Below, piece by piece: positions 32,801 through 39,300 of a DNA stretch of 39,382 nucleotides; positions within the stretch are counted from its first letter, which is position 1; the number at the start of each line of letters is the position of its first letter. The position numbers and the translations under genes were made by a program. The DNA lies in IMG/VR virus record IMGVR_UViG_3300046683_000163, positions 1 to 39,382 of that record; one strand, 5' to 3'. This stretch comes from a virus. The notes under the pieces were generated by a model. It made no database searches. It was not told where the DNA came from and saw nothing but the letters and a program-made list of their open reading frames with translations.

Positions 32801-33168
32801 GCGAGATTGAAGTTTCCAAGAAGGGGTATAACGCCGTTGGCAAGGTCTGTACCACTGACAAAGTCAGAAGTGGTAACAGTGCCGCCCCAATCGTAGGCAT
32901 AGACTTCGTCAATGCCGGTCTGCGCAGGAGACGAAACATAGAATGTTGCAGAAGAAACAGTGCCGAGCGTTCGCGTATCGAATTGGGGTAAACCTTGCGT
33001 GACTATATAGGCGGAAGTTGAAAACGCCGCCCCTGCAAACATGCTGGTTTGGGCTTGGATCGGAAGCGCGGTTCCAACACCGTCCCGCGCATCAGACCAA
33101 CTCGATGTTTGTTGGGTATTGGTATAACCCCAATTACCCGAGCCGTTGTAAAAGGTTCTGGTTGCCAT
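29827..33168 (-). CDS. Giant repeat fibre protein with ~32 copies of a ~20-aa Ser/Thr-rich repeat
   Basis: The 1113-aa protein has an N-terminal beta-rich region (1-205), then a glycine-rich domain (205-400, almost pure Gly/Ala/Ser at 305-394, ending KINVFWYAV). About 32 imperfect repeats follow at 408-1073, consensus AATFAGAGSLSVDA plus 5-12 variable residues. A 40-residue basic, proline-rich tail closes it (RPRPPGQ...TKRAA). The Gly-rich domain resembles those of phage tail fibres. The repeats probably build a beta-solenoid shaft with Ser/Thr in fixed positions. The ATG is preceded by AGAGGCATAGC. Location between terminase and capsid leaves open a head fibre or a tail fibre; I lean to a virion fibre. 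Confidence 0.82.
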   Translation of the reverse strand: MATRTFYNGSGNWGYTNTQQTSSWSDARDGVGTALPIQAQTSMFAGAAFSTSAYIVTQGLPQFDTRTLGTVSSATFYVSSPAQTGIDEVYAYDWGGTVTTSDFVSGTDLANGVIPLLGNFNLASISATTSLAVTDTGGFATNLSNGSDGWTRYLITGQKVRTNTAPTVSSDRIVIGSDVGGSLRLVVVDNASQSSQVINTGTTSFTPSVVGVHDLDLWGGGGQPTAATGAKAGAGGAIYCGTHYTTTSLSAITVSIGTPNVGSNDGGTTWFASGVSPNPSAVGGNDLTIASASNANARGLLRYSGGGITAAQGGGGSRGGSGGGSSAGTAAAGNAGGVGVGAAGGAGGVAPTGGGNGGVGGAGAGGAGGVGQVPGGGGGGGGSSSGAVGLGGAGKINVFWYAVLGPQGSARLDGVGSLSAGTTQRFAARSTLAGAGSLSAFVNSNLVARATFGGAGSLSVDAQVVKQSVAHDGRATFAGAGGLTWPPNEPDLFAAAYANFGGVGSLSVNAVNYKFIAATFAGSGGLTWPPNEPDLVAAGYASFGGVGSLSVNASVISPSGVAQDGAATFAGSGSLSVNAAVYKFASATFAGAGSFSVAANLGVDARSVFGGAGSLSVVAGVYKFAAATFSGVGSLTAYGALQMQIAATFGGVGNLTADTIKAGQASGAATFAGTGALSALATQGMAAAATLAGTGSLTVAANQNLAIAATFSGAGGLSVDSSKSKTAAATFSGTSSLSAYAAMRSPISASFAGAGTFSVYVNSQLLAAATFNGTGGLVADASKAGLASGSATFNGTGTMSAAVSARMLVAATFGGVGSLSADTSHQKVTAASFAGVGSLSVDTANSKTAAATFAGAGSLSVDATRISGALAKDGAATFAGAGALTASASQMVAASAIFAGAGGLSVSTGKVPQAIAATFTGAGALTAYAALRTSIAATFAGAGGMVADSIQAGTQSGSATFQGAGGLSAYAALRTTIAASFAGTGSLTVTVGLSRTIAATFAGVGSLQADALKLRLLDAIFAGVGSLAVSIRQQHALAANFNGTSSLSVYARTNQRVAALFIGAGGMSANATLVAYNISRPRPPGQAATPRPPVDGADAGPRRYSGPGTKRAA
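29950..31947 (-). repeat. Tandem ~60-bp coding repeat array (~32 units)
   Basis: This is the DNA encoding repeats 408-1073 of the fibre protein. Units are mostly 60 bp, with 63-78 bp variants where the linker is longer. On the plus strand the recurring core reads like gaacgttgccgc or aacgtggccgc. A two-unit block carrying TWPPNEPDL occurs twice in a row (about 31,550-31,730), a recent-looking internal duplication. All units stay in frame. Such an array can change copy number by recombination and so alter fibre length. Confidence 0.85.
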
Positions 33169-33169
33169 G

Positions 33170-33652
33170 CTATGCCTCTACCGGCCAAATCTCGCCAGCG
33201 TGGCGCAGCAATTCCAAAGCCTGCGGCCGGAAGTTCTCCCACGGTCCCGAGCCAGTGCATGGTGCATCAGTGATGATCAACGGCCACAACGGGAAGCCGC
33301 GTTCATCGAAGCGGGCGCAGCGTTTGCCTTTGCGAAAGAACTCGCCCTCGACAACAAGATCACCGTTGTAATCAGTGCGCACGCCGGGCAACTCATTGCC
33401 TTGTAATGCCTTACGCGACGGTCCAAGTTGCAGCAACAGATCGTCGCCAAGTTCAATCACGGTGCCAGCCAGCGGTTCGAGCGCAGCAGCAAGACAGAAC
33501 GACTTGACGAAATAACTCTGCTTGAGTTTGGCGTCATCGTTCAAGTAGTTCGAACCTCGGATCAGTTGCAGGCGTCTTTCCACCGTATCGATGCCAGCCG
33601 AAATGGCATCGATATGGTCTTGCACGCCTTCAAATATTGGATTGTAGGTCAA
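33170..33652 (-). CDS. Unknown 160-aa protein next to the repeat fibre
   Basis: I do not recognise this family. The TTG start follows directly on the previous stop (TGATTG). Residues 1-65 look alpha-helical, with FEGVQDHIDAISAGIDTVER near the N-terminus. The second half looks beta-rich, with GDLVVEGEFFRKGKRCARFD, then a Trp/Pro-rich end (LWPLIITDAPC, GPWENFRP). It lies 1 nt before the 1113-aa repeat protein and so is probably made with it. A fibre chaperone, an adaptor or a trimer foot are all possible. There is no catalytic motif that I can see. Confidence 0.6.
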   Translation of the reverse strand: MTYNPIFEGVQDHIDAISAGIDTVERRLQLIRGSNYLNDDAKLKQSYFVKSFCLAAALEPLAGTVIELGDDLLLQLGPSRKALQGNELPGVRTDYNGDLVVEGEFFRKGKRCARFDERGFPLWPLIITDAPCTGSGPWENFRPQALELLRHAGEIWPVEA

Positions 33653-34048
33653 TCAGGTCAGCGTGATGATCAGCGATCCTGCGGCAACAACCAGCGTGTC
33701 GCCCGGCAGCACCGTGCGCGCGGTGAGCAGTGAGCCGTACCACAGCATGTTGCCCGCAGTGAACGCCGTCGTGTCGTAGACCACCAAGCCCTGGATCGCG
33801 GCCGACGACGAGAACGGTCCAAACGTCATCGCCGCGGTGTTCGAGGCACTGCCTGCAGGCGAAGCGGCTGCACCAAACAATGCGGTCTGCCGCAGATAGC
33901 CCGAGTTCGGTAGCACCTCCGAGCCGCTGACCGACGTGGGGTTGCCCAGCGACAGGGCCGCAAGGCGCGACGTGGGTTGCGTAGGCGTTGCACCACCGAG
34001 AACCCAATCAAGCATTGCCTTTTCCAAATATGCCGCGATGTTAGCCAT
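33653..34048 (-). CDS. Gp80-like phage tail fibre/structural protein
   Basis: This 131-aa protein matches a small phage structural family (mycobacteriophage Gp80-like). It has an opening helix IAAYLEKAMLDWVLGG, then LAALSLGNPTSVSGSEV, a YLRQ motif, an SNTAAMTFGP strand, a G-N-L-W-Y-G-S-L block, and VLPGDTL...GSL.ITL at the C-terminus. It starts at ATG with a strong AAGGAG 7 nt upstream, the best ribosome site in this neighbourhood, so it should be well expressed. Its position just before the large repeat protein suggests a fibre or adaptor attached to that protein. A structural role is likely, the exact one is not known. Confidence 0.7.
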   Translation of the reverse strand: MANIAAYLEKAMLDWVLGGATPTQPTSRLAALSLGNPTSVSGSEVLPNSGYLRQTALFGAAASPAGSASNTAAMTFGPFSSSAAIQGLVVYDTTAFTAGNMLWYGSLLTARTVLPGDTLVVAAGSLIITLT

Positions 34049-34796
34049 TTCCCAACTCCTTTGATTGGACGACCTTGTCCATGATTTCAGGCCACCTCTT
34101 CGTCAGTCCCGCCCAACTCGGACGTTGGGTTATGTAGTCGGATCGCGCCATCATCTGCACGCGCTCCAACAAACGCTCGTCATCGCCGCAGCCGTAGTCG
34201 AAATTGAATGCTGCGTGAAAACCAAAATGCCGCGCGGACGGATCGGGTCGCACGCACTCGAACGCGAAGTCGTAGGCAAGTGCTTCCGGTGCCCACTCGA
34301 ACCCGGCGTGTTGCAACGCGGGCCGGTACTTGCGGCAGAACAGATCGTCGTCGAAATCGTTGACGACCGGAAACCGATCACGATGCTTGTGGACGTAGCG
34401 CAGCAATTTGGTCGACCGCAGGCTGAATCCGCCGTTGCCTACGTTCATGCCGTTTTGATACCACCAAGGGGCACCGATGTAGTCGAAGCGCAGAAATTCA
34501 TCGCGCCACATTGACGGATCGACAACCCACGAGTCCCACTGAATGCCGAGCGAGTGCGACGTGTGAACCTGCAATGCGACGTCGGTCCAGAAGCAACGCG
34601 ACCAGCCGATCTTTTCCGGCCAGTCGGGCACCGCAATCACGCGGCGGTCGGCGCGAATGAACTGCGATGGCCGATCAGTGAACACGACGACGTCGCCAAA
34701 CCTGGCGCGACGCTCACAGTCCTCGAGGGCCAGTTGCGCTAGATCGTGCTCACGGGTTTCGATCAGCACCAACGTCACGTCGGGGAGTCTAAGCAT
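34041..34796 (-). CDS. DUF5672 protein, probable GT-A-like glycosyltransferase
   Basis: This 251-aa protein starts at the ATG at 34796. An in-frame TTG/GTG-type extension to 34859 overlaps the micro-ORF and looks unlikely. The central block FDYIGAPWWYQNG (104-116) followed by VGNGGFSLRS (119-128) is the signature of DUF5672, a family that accompanies glycosyltransferases in phage and bacterial polysaccharide loci. VVDPSMW (91-97) and NDFDDDLFC (146-154) supply acidic residues that could bind metal and nucleotide. Its 3' end overlaps the next gene by 8 bp. The role is presumed sugar transfer; the acceptor is unknown. Confidence 0.78.
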   Translation of the reverse strand: MLRLPDVTLVLIETREHDLAQLALEDCERRARFGDVVVFTDRPSQFIRADRRVIAVPDWPEKIGWSRCFWTDVALQVHTSHSLGIQWDSWVVDPSMWRDEFLRFDYIGAPWWYQNGMNVGNGGFSLRSTKLLRYVHKHRDRFPVVNDFDDDLFCRKYRPALQHAGFEWAPEALAYDFAFECVRPDPSARHFGFHAAFNFDYGCGDDERLLERVQMMARSDYITQRPSWAGLTKRWPEIMDKVVQSKELGNG

Positions 34797-34899
34797 TGGA
34801 CTTAGAGTCCCTTTCTCTTTCTCGATTCCAACGCCGGACCGCCCAGCTAGTGCGAGCAAGTTCTAACGCCAGCTTAAGATGCAGCAGTAGTTTTTTCAT
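34789..34899 (-). CDS. Micro-ORF, 36 aa, basic amphipathic peptide
   Basis: A 37-codon frame starts with the ATG immediately after the GT9-like stop codon (TAAATG) and ends 8 bp inside the DUF5672 start. It fills the gap between those two genes exactly. The product starts MKKLLLHLKLALELARTSW and ends in an Arg/Glu-rich tail. The first ~20 residues would form an amphipathic or membrane-skimming helix with a positive N-terminus. The exact fit to the gap argues for coupled translation. It may be only a coupling leader for the next gene, whose purine-rich ribosome site (AAAGGGA) lies within it, or a real peptide. Function unknown. Confidence 0.5.
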   Translation of the reverse strand: MKKLLLHLKLALELARTSWAVRRWNRERERDSKSNA

Positions 34900-35976
34900 T
34901 TATCCCGGTACTCTAACCATTGGTTGTACGAGGTGAACGACGTTGCGGGATCGATCCCACTTTTCGGCGACCGTCTGAACCAGCGTTTCAACCGAGATAT
35001 CGCTGATGCAAGCAGCCCCGTTGTTTTGCTTGTTGGGGATGCAAGTGCTGATGTCGTCGTGCAGCCGGTGACAGGGCCAGCACGGGACGCGGTGACGGTC
35101 GGCGTGCAGTGTGGTTGTGTTGATCCAGTGTTTTGTGATGTTTTCCTGCGACGCATGACTCACCATCACGATCTTGGGCATCTGTTCGAACGCCACCGCC
35201 CACGCGGTGCCGGTGTCTGGCGTCACGACGAGATCGGCGCACAGTGCAAATGATAGCGACGTGCGCAGCGGCCAGCATCTTTCGCCGCCGCCTTCCGGCA
35301 CCGCGAGGTGCAAACCGTCGCGGGTGCCGTTGTCGATAGCGACGGCGTCCCTGATGGTCGTTGCCATCAGGTGCTCTTTCTCGGACGGGCCACCCATCAG
35401 CACGACCGGCGCTTTCACCTCGCGAATGATCCTGGCGACCGCGGACGTGGCGTAGGGGTAAACCTTGTCTATGCGAGTGCCCGAGAGCACCCACAACACA
35501 AACCGTTCGCCGATTTTGGCTTTGACCCGCAGCGCGAAGTCGCGCTCTTCCTCGCTGGCGTAGAACAGCGGCCCGAACTCGTAGGGTGCGCCCGCGATGT
35601 CGTGCACAGTTTCGAGGTACGAACCAGCGGCAACCTTGCGCCGCAATTCCGGTGGCCACCAGAACGATGTCATCGTCTTGAAAAAAGCGTGCCGCCCTTC
35701 GCACGAATGCGAGGCGTGGACGAACACGTCGTATTCCTGCGCGCGCGATTCAAACCATTTCTGCCACGCAGGCAGATCGTTCTGCGGTAGATCGCGCTCG
35801 GTCTTTTTAACACTAAGCTTGTCGACGTGCGGGTTGTGGAAATACAGAACGTGATTCGGTTCACCCGTGATCACCTCGGTCATGTAGCCTTGGCGCTTGA
35901 GCGCCGCGAGCGGCGAACCCGCGATCAGATTATCGCCGACGCCACCGAACCGTGCGACCGCCGCCCAACGGTTCAA
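34900..35976 (-). CDS. GT9-like (heptosyltransferase-fold) glycosyltransferase with C-terminal 4-Cys cluster
   Basis: This 358-aa protein resembles GT-B enzymes of family GT9. The N-terminal Rossmann half opens ARFGGVGDNLIAGSPLAALK (8-27). The donor-binding half contains VVLMGGPSEKEH (191-202) and CADLVVTPDTGTAWAVAF (246-263), matching the ADLVVTPDSG signature. C299, C302, C312 and C323 (C-x2-C-x9-C-x10-C) form a likely metal site. That recalls the iron-finger of autotransporter heptosyltransferases such as TibC; the resemblance is from memory and unverified. The start is a TTG overlapping the previous stop (TTGA). Expected role: sugar transfer from a nucleotide-activated sugar; donor and acceptor unknown. 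Confidence 0.82.
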   Translation of the reverse strand: MNRWAAVARFGGVGDNLIAGSPLAALKRQGYMTEVITGEPNHVLYFHNPHVDKLSVKKTERDLPQNDLPAWQKWFESRAQEYDVFVHASHSCEGRHAFFKTMTSFWWPPELRRKVAAGSYLETVHDIAGAPYEFGPLFYASEEERDFALRVKAKIGERFVLWVLSGTRIDKVYPYATSAVARIIREVKAPVVLMGGPSEKEHLMATTIRDAVAIDNGTRDGLHLAVPEGGGERCWPLRTSLSFALCADLVVTPDTGTAWAVAFEQMPKIVMVSHASQENITKHWINTTTLHADRHRVPCWPCHRLHDDISTCIPNKQNNGAACISDISVETLVQTVAEKWDRSRNVVHLVQPMVRVPG

Positions 35977-36233
35977 AAGCCACCCGCGCCTTCGCCGAGC
36001 AGCACGCTTTCGCCGAAGTGCATTTGCGGCTCGATTGGCTTGCCTTCAAGATAATCCATGGCGCGCTTGTGCCGTGCGACCGCTTCGGCAAGCACAGCAT
36101 TTTGCTCGCGGCGGATCTTGAGAAGCTCGTTGCGATCCGAAATCCCGTTCGCCTGTCGATTGAACCCGACGATGGCCACCTCTAGCTCGCGCGCGATCTC
36201 GTCGAACAGTGTCAAATAGCGTTTGTCTTCCAT
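35973..36233 (-). CDS. Unknown 86-aa helical protein
   Basis: I do not recognise this family. An in-frame extension to 36464 exists but is antisense-like arginine-rich sequence inside the FkbM gene. The real start is most likely the ATG at 36233, preceded by AAAGG about 10 nt upstream. The product begins MEDKRYLTLFDEIAREL and has two predicted helices (about 5-30 and 32-62) with heptad-like spacing, then a short tail. It overlaps FkbM by 22 bp and the GT9-like gene by 4 bp. A small helical protein between a methyltransferase and a glycosyltransferase could be an adaptor or chaperone, but nothing in the sequence proves it. Confidence 0.65.
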   Translation of the reverse strand: MEDKRYLTLFDEIARELEVAIVGFNRQANGISDRNELLKIRREQNAVLAEAVARHKRAMDYLEGKPIEPQMHFGESVLLGEGAGGF

Positions 36234-37033
36234 CGCTCGTCGACCTTTTGTTGTGTGCTGAACATCACGTTGATGTGGTGTCCGCCGTCCAGTTTGATGT
36301 TGAGATGCGGTTCGACCTTCGACGGCGGCAGATAGCCGCCAGCGCCGTCGCCGAGATTGATCAGAAACATGTCGTAGCCGAGCGCGGCCATATATTCGCG
36401 AATGACTCGATCCGTTTGGCCGGTGCTGTTCATCAAATGAAAGTTCAGTTCGAGCACCACGCAATCAACGCCGCGGGCGAGCATGTTGTGTGCTCCGCAC
36501 AGCACCTCGGCCTCGGTGCCCTCGCAGTCGATCTTGATCACTCGCGGGTGATCGTGGAGCAGCAACGTGTCGAGCGAGCGCCCCTCGACCTTTTCCGATC
36601 CAATGGATTCCATGTAGCGATGCAACGAACTGTAACCGATGTCTTTCACCGAAAACAATTCAAGCTCGGGCACATCGCATTTCCACAGCGCAAACTTGAA
36701 CAGCGCAACGTTGTTCAGCCGATTGGAAACATGCACATGGTGAGCGAGGTACTGGAAGCTTTCAAGCTGCGGCTCGAACGCGAAAACGAGGCCATCTTCG
36801 CCGACGAGTTTGCTCAAAAAGCACGTATGAAACCCGATGCACGCACCGGCATCAACGACGCAGTCGCCAGGTTCGACGAACCGCTCGAACACGTTCAGGA
36901 TTTCGGGTTCGTAGCCCTGCAGTTGTTCGATCAAGGCCGCATTTGGCACCGCTTCGGCCACGGCATACGGATGCTTATCAAATCGCAGCGCGATCTTTTT
37001 TGATCCCCATTCGACGTCAGGGAGCATGATCAT
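36212..37033 (-). CDS. FkbM-family SAM methyltransferase
   Basis: This 273-aa protein is predicted to transfer a methyl group from S-adenosylmethionine to a sugar hydroxyl. Motif I is VVDAGACIGFHT (59-70), followed by an acidic residue in AFEP (85-88). The FkbM hallmark IKIDCEGTEAEVL lies at 167-179. FkbM enzymes methylate hydroxyls on polyketides, glycans and glycoproteins. It overlaps both neighbours and sits one gene away from a GT9-like glycosyltransferase, so capping of a sugar on a virion protein or host surface glycan is a plausible job (inference). The start is ATG at 37033, overlapping the previous stop. Confidence 0.87.
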   Translation of the reverse strand: MIMLPDVEWGSKKIALRFDKHPYAVAEAVPNAALIEQLQGYEPEILNVFERFVEPGDCVVDAGACIGFHTCFLSKLVGEDGLVFAFEPQLESFQYLAHHVHVSNRLNNVALFKFALWKCDVPELELFSVKDIGYSSLHRYMESIGSEKVEGRSLDTLLLHDHPRVIKIDCEGTEAEVLCGAHNMLARGVDCVVLELNFHLMNSTGQTDRVIREYMAALGYDMFLINLGDGAGGYLPPSKVEPHLNIKLDGGHHINVMFSTQQKVDERWKTNAI

Positions 37034-37200
37034 CCCGGCGGCTTGAACTGCGCGGGTTCATTTGCCTTGCTGATGTCCACGACTTGCTGCGGCTGGATCG
37101 GCGTATCCTTGCACTCGTCACACAGCAGCACGTGCCCAACTTCGTGCAACTGCGCGGCCGTCTTTCCGCATTTATGGCACAGCAATTCGACTGTCATCAT
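37030..37200 (-). CDS. Small zinc-ribbon protein (56 aa)
   Basis: This is a short gene filling the interval between terL and the FkbM gene, joined by an ATGA overlap at each end, which strongly supports translation. The 56-aa product has two CxxC knuckles, C8-x2-C11 (CHKC) and C27-x2-C30 (CDEC), about 15 residues apart, so it should bind one zinc as a treble-clef or zinc-ribbon. The C-terminal half is polar and probably disordered. Small CxxC proteins are common in phage late operons, but their role (DNA contact, packaging or host-factor binding) is not known to me. No function is assigned. Confidence 0.75.
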   Translation of the reverse strand: MMTVELLCHKCGKTAAQLHEVGHVLLCDECKDTPIQPQQVVDISKANEPAQFKPPG

Positions 37201-38963
37201 CCCACCAGATAGGCTTGAAACGACGGCACGGCCGCGCGTTCCTCGCGCACCGTCGCGGCACCAACCGCCATCGCCAGCGCGATCAGCGCATCGATCCGGT
37301 TCGTCGCCCGCCGCTTCGAAAACCAGAAATTGCCGAACGGATCATTTTCGGTCGCGGCCGACATCATCGCGGAGATCAACACCGGATTGGTTCGGATGCG
37401 AATCCGCTTTTCCAACATCAGGTTTTCCAGCGTGAGCTTCGAACCTGGCATCCACAGCCCGCTTTTACCCTTGCGCTTGCCGCCCTGCGGATGTTCGACC
37501 AGGGGCAGTGCAAGTCCGAGTGCGTCAAGCTCAGGTTCGAAGTGCTTCCCGAAACCATAGCTATCAAACGCCACCGACTGAATTGCAAACGAAACCGACG
37601 CCTCCGCGAGCTTGGCCGCAGCGTAATCAAATCCAATGACCTTACCCGGCGTAGCAAAGAGATGCCCCTGCTCGATCCAGACATCGTAAGGCGCTTTGTC
37701 TCGCAGCACCCGCTCACTCACCGTTGCGGTCGGCGTCCATGCCTCGATCCATGCATCGAACAGCGGTTGACCCTGCGCATTCACGCCAGTCTGAACCACA
37801 TAGCCGACCGCGGTGAGATCGCGCGTTGCCGACAGATCGATGCCAACATAGACCGGCTCGCCAGTATGAATCAGCGGATCGAAATCGTGCATGACCGCCT
37901 CGAGCGTCTCGCGGCTCATCCACGCTTCATGCGCGTCGGTCCATTGGCAGAAATGCAGTCGGCGGATGTTGTTGAGCTTGCCGGGCAGTTGCTTGGCTTG
38001 CTTCGCCACGCTGCGGAGATATTCCTCGCTGATCGTGACGCCGAGCAGCGGATTGGCCTTGATCCAACACGTCGGATCGTTCAGCGGATCGTCGTCCGGG
38101 TCGAGCGCACACACAAAGCTAAACGTGTCGTCGTCGAGCACCTCGCCCGCCGCTACCTTGACCGCGTGCGTATGCTCTTCCCAACACACCGAATTGCGGT
38201 CAGTCCCGCTGTTCGTGATCATGATCAGAAGGGGCTGTCGGCGGAATTTGAATCCGCGTTCGAGCATCTCGACAACCCGACCGTTTTGCAGTTCGTGAAT
38301 TTCGTCGCACAGCGCGCAACTCGGCCGCGGCCCGGAATGGCCCTCGTCCGACGAGATCGGACGGAAAAAGGATCCGGTCGACAGATCGGCCAGGTTCCAG
38401 ATCGGATTGCCGCCGCTCGGAGTCAGTCGCTCGCGCAGTGCCTCGGATTGCTGCCACATGGCGATGGCGTCCCGGAACATCACCATGGCCTGCGACTTCA
38501 TCGATGCGGCCGCATACACCTCGGCCCGCGGCTCCCGGTCGGCCATCAGGCAAAACATGCCGATCCCAGCCGCCAGCGGCGACTTGCCGTTGCCCTTGCC
38601 TTGCTCGATGTACGCCCGCCGAAACCGGCGCGTGCCGTCCGCCCGCAGCCATCCGAAAATGCTGCCGATGATGAATGCCTGCGACGGATGCAGGTGGAAC
38701 TTCTCGCCCTCAAACTGCCCGCCCGCCAACCGGAGCACCTCGGGAAAGAACTCGAGCGCCAGCCGGTACGATGCCTTGTCCCAGATCAACCCGCGCGCCG
38801 GTCCGTCCTGCCGATCCCGAAGATGACGCGCACACGCCGCCCGAACGTGCGGCCCCGCAATCACCCTGCCATCAATGACATCATTCGCCCACGCCGTGAC
38901 CGGATCCAGCGGATCAGGCGACCCGGAAGAACTTGTCGGCGACCGTCTCGGCCTTCTGCCCAC
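37197..38963 (-). CDS. terL: Phage terminase large subunit (HK97-type)
   Basis: This is the ATPase-nuclease motor that packages DNA into the prohead. The 588-aa protein shows the family opening DPVTAWA at 20-26, a Walker A motif GKGNGKS at 122-128, and a Walker B motif SCALCDE ending D220-E221. A C-terminal RNase H-like nuclease follows, with YVGIDLSATRD (about 372-382), GFDYAAA, and an RIDALIALA block near the end. The start is a GTG inside the terS reading frame; since DPVTAWA begins only 20 codons in, this start is reasonable. The stop overlaps the next gene as ATGA. All catalytic motifs appear intact. Confidence 0.95.
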   Translation of the reverse strand: MGRRPRRSPTSSSGSPDPLDPVTAWANDVIDGRVIAGPHVRAACARHLRDRQDGPARGLIWDKASYRLALEFFPEVLRLAGGQFEGEKFHLHPSQAFIIGSIFGWLRADGTRRFRRAYIEQGKGNGKSPLAAGIGMFCLMADREPRAEVYAAASMKSQAMVMFRDAIAMWQQSEALRERLTPSGGNPIWNLADLSTGSFFRPISSDEGHSGPRPSCALCDEIHELQNGRVVEMLERGFKFRRQPLLIMITNSGTDRNSVCWEEHTHAVKVAAGEVLDDDTFSFVCALDPDDDPLNDPTCWIKANPLLGVTISEEYLRSVAKQAKQLPGKLNNIRRLHFCQWTDAHEAWMSRETLEAVMHDFDPLIHTGEPVYVGIDLSATRDLTAVGYVVQTGVNAQGQPLFDAWIEAWTPTATVSERVLRDKAPYDVWIEQGHLFATPGKVIGFDYAAAKLAEASVSFAIQSVAFDSYGFGKHFEPELDALGLALPLVEHPQGGKRKGKSGLWMPGSKLTLENLMLEKRIRIRTNPVLISAMMSAATENDPFGNFWFSKRRATNRIDALIALAMAVGAATVREERAAVPSFQAYLVG

Positions 38964-39300
38964 GTTTCACCATGCCCATCTTCGCCCGCGCGGCGGGATC
39001 AAGCCCAAGCTCGCTGCCCAACACGCGCCATAAGGTCCACGTCTGCGGTTGCCACTTCCGCCACTCCGTCTCGAAATCCGCCTGTAACCGGCACCACGCA
39101 CCCATCTTGGCGCTGTCGGGCTCTCTCAACCAATGGCACATCCGGCACAGATCGGCCCATAACTGAACCTGCCGACCCTCCAACCACACCGGCATTACGG
39201 GCGGACCCTCGGCTATCGGCTCACCAACCGGCATCGCTTGCCGACCACGGTTCCCGGTCGCGATCTTGACCAATGTAGGTAACGGCTTACGTCCCGGCAT
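38914..39300 (-). CDS. terS: Phage terminase small subunit, P27 family
   Basis: The 128-aa protein should bind the packaging site on phage DNA and load the large terminase. The N-terminus MPGRKPLPT followed by a GNRG turn and the EPIAEGPP...P..L stretch is the typical opening of the P27 (Terminase_4) family. The middle (about 30-85) looks helical, and a basic stretch with KRGQ lies near the C-terminus. It starts with ATG behind an AGGA 7 nt upstream. Its last 50 bp overlap the start of the large subunit in another frame, the usual arrangement for this pair. Family assignment is by motif reading only. Confidence 0.88.
   Translation of the reverse strand: MPGRKPLPTLVKIATGNRGRQAMPVGEPIAEGPPVMPVWLEGRQVQLWADLCRMCHWLREPDSAKMGAWCRLQADFETEWRKWQPQTWTLWRVLGSELGLDPAARAKMGMVKRGQKAETVADKFFRVA

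Noticed and set aside
36234-36464. N-terminal extension of the 86-aa protein
   Set aside because: Arg-rich shadow sequence within FkbM; ATG 36233 has a ribosome site.
37215-39269. 684-codon open frame on the plus strand opposite the terminase genes
   Set aside because: It is an antisense shadow: very Arg/His/Pro-rich, no recognisable domain, and the opposite strand encodes terL with all its catalytic motifs.
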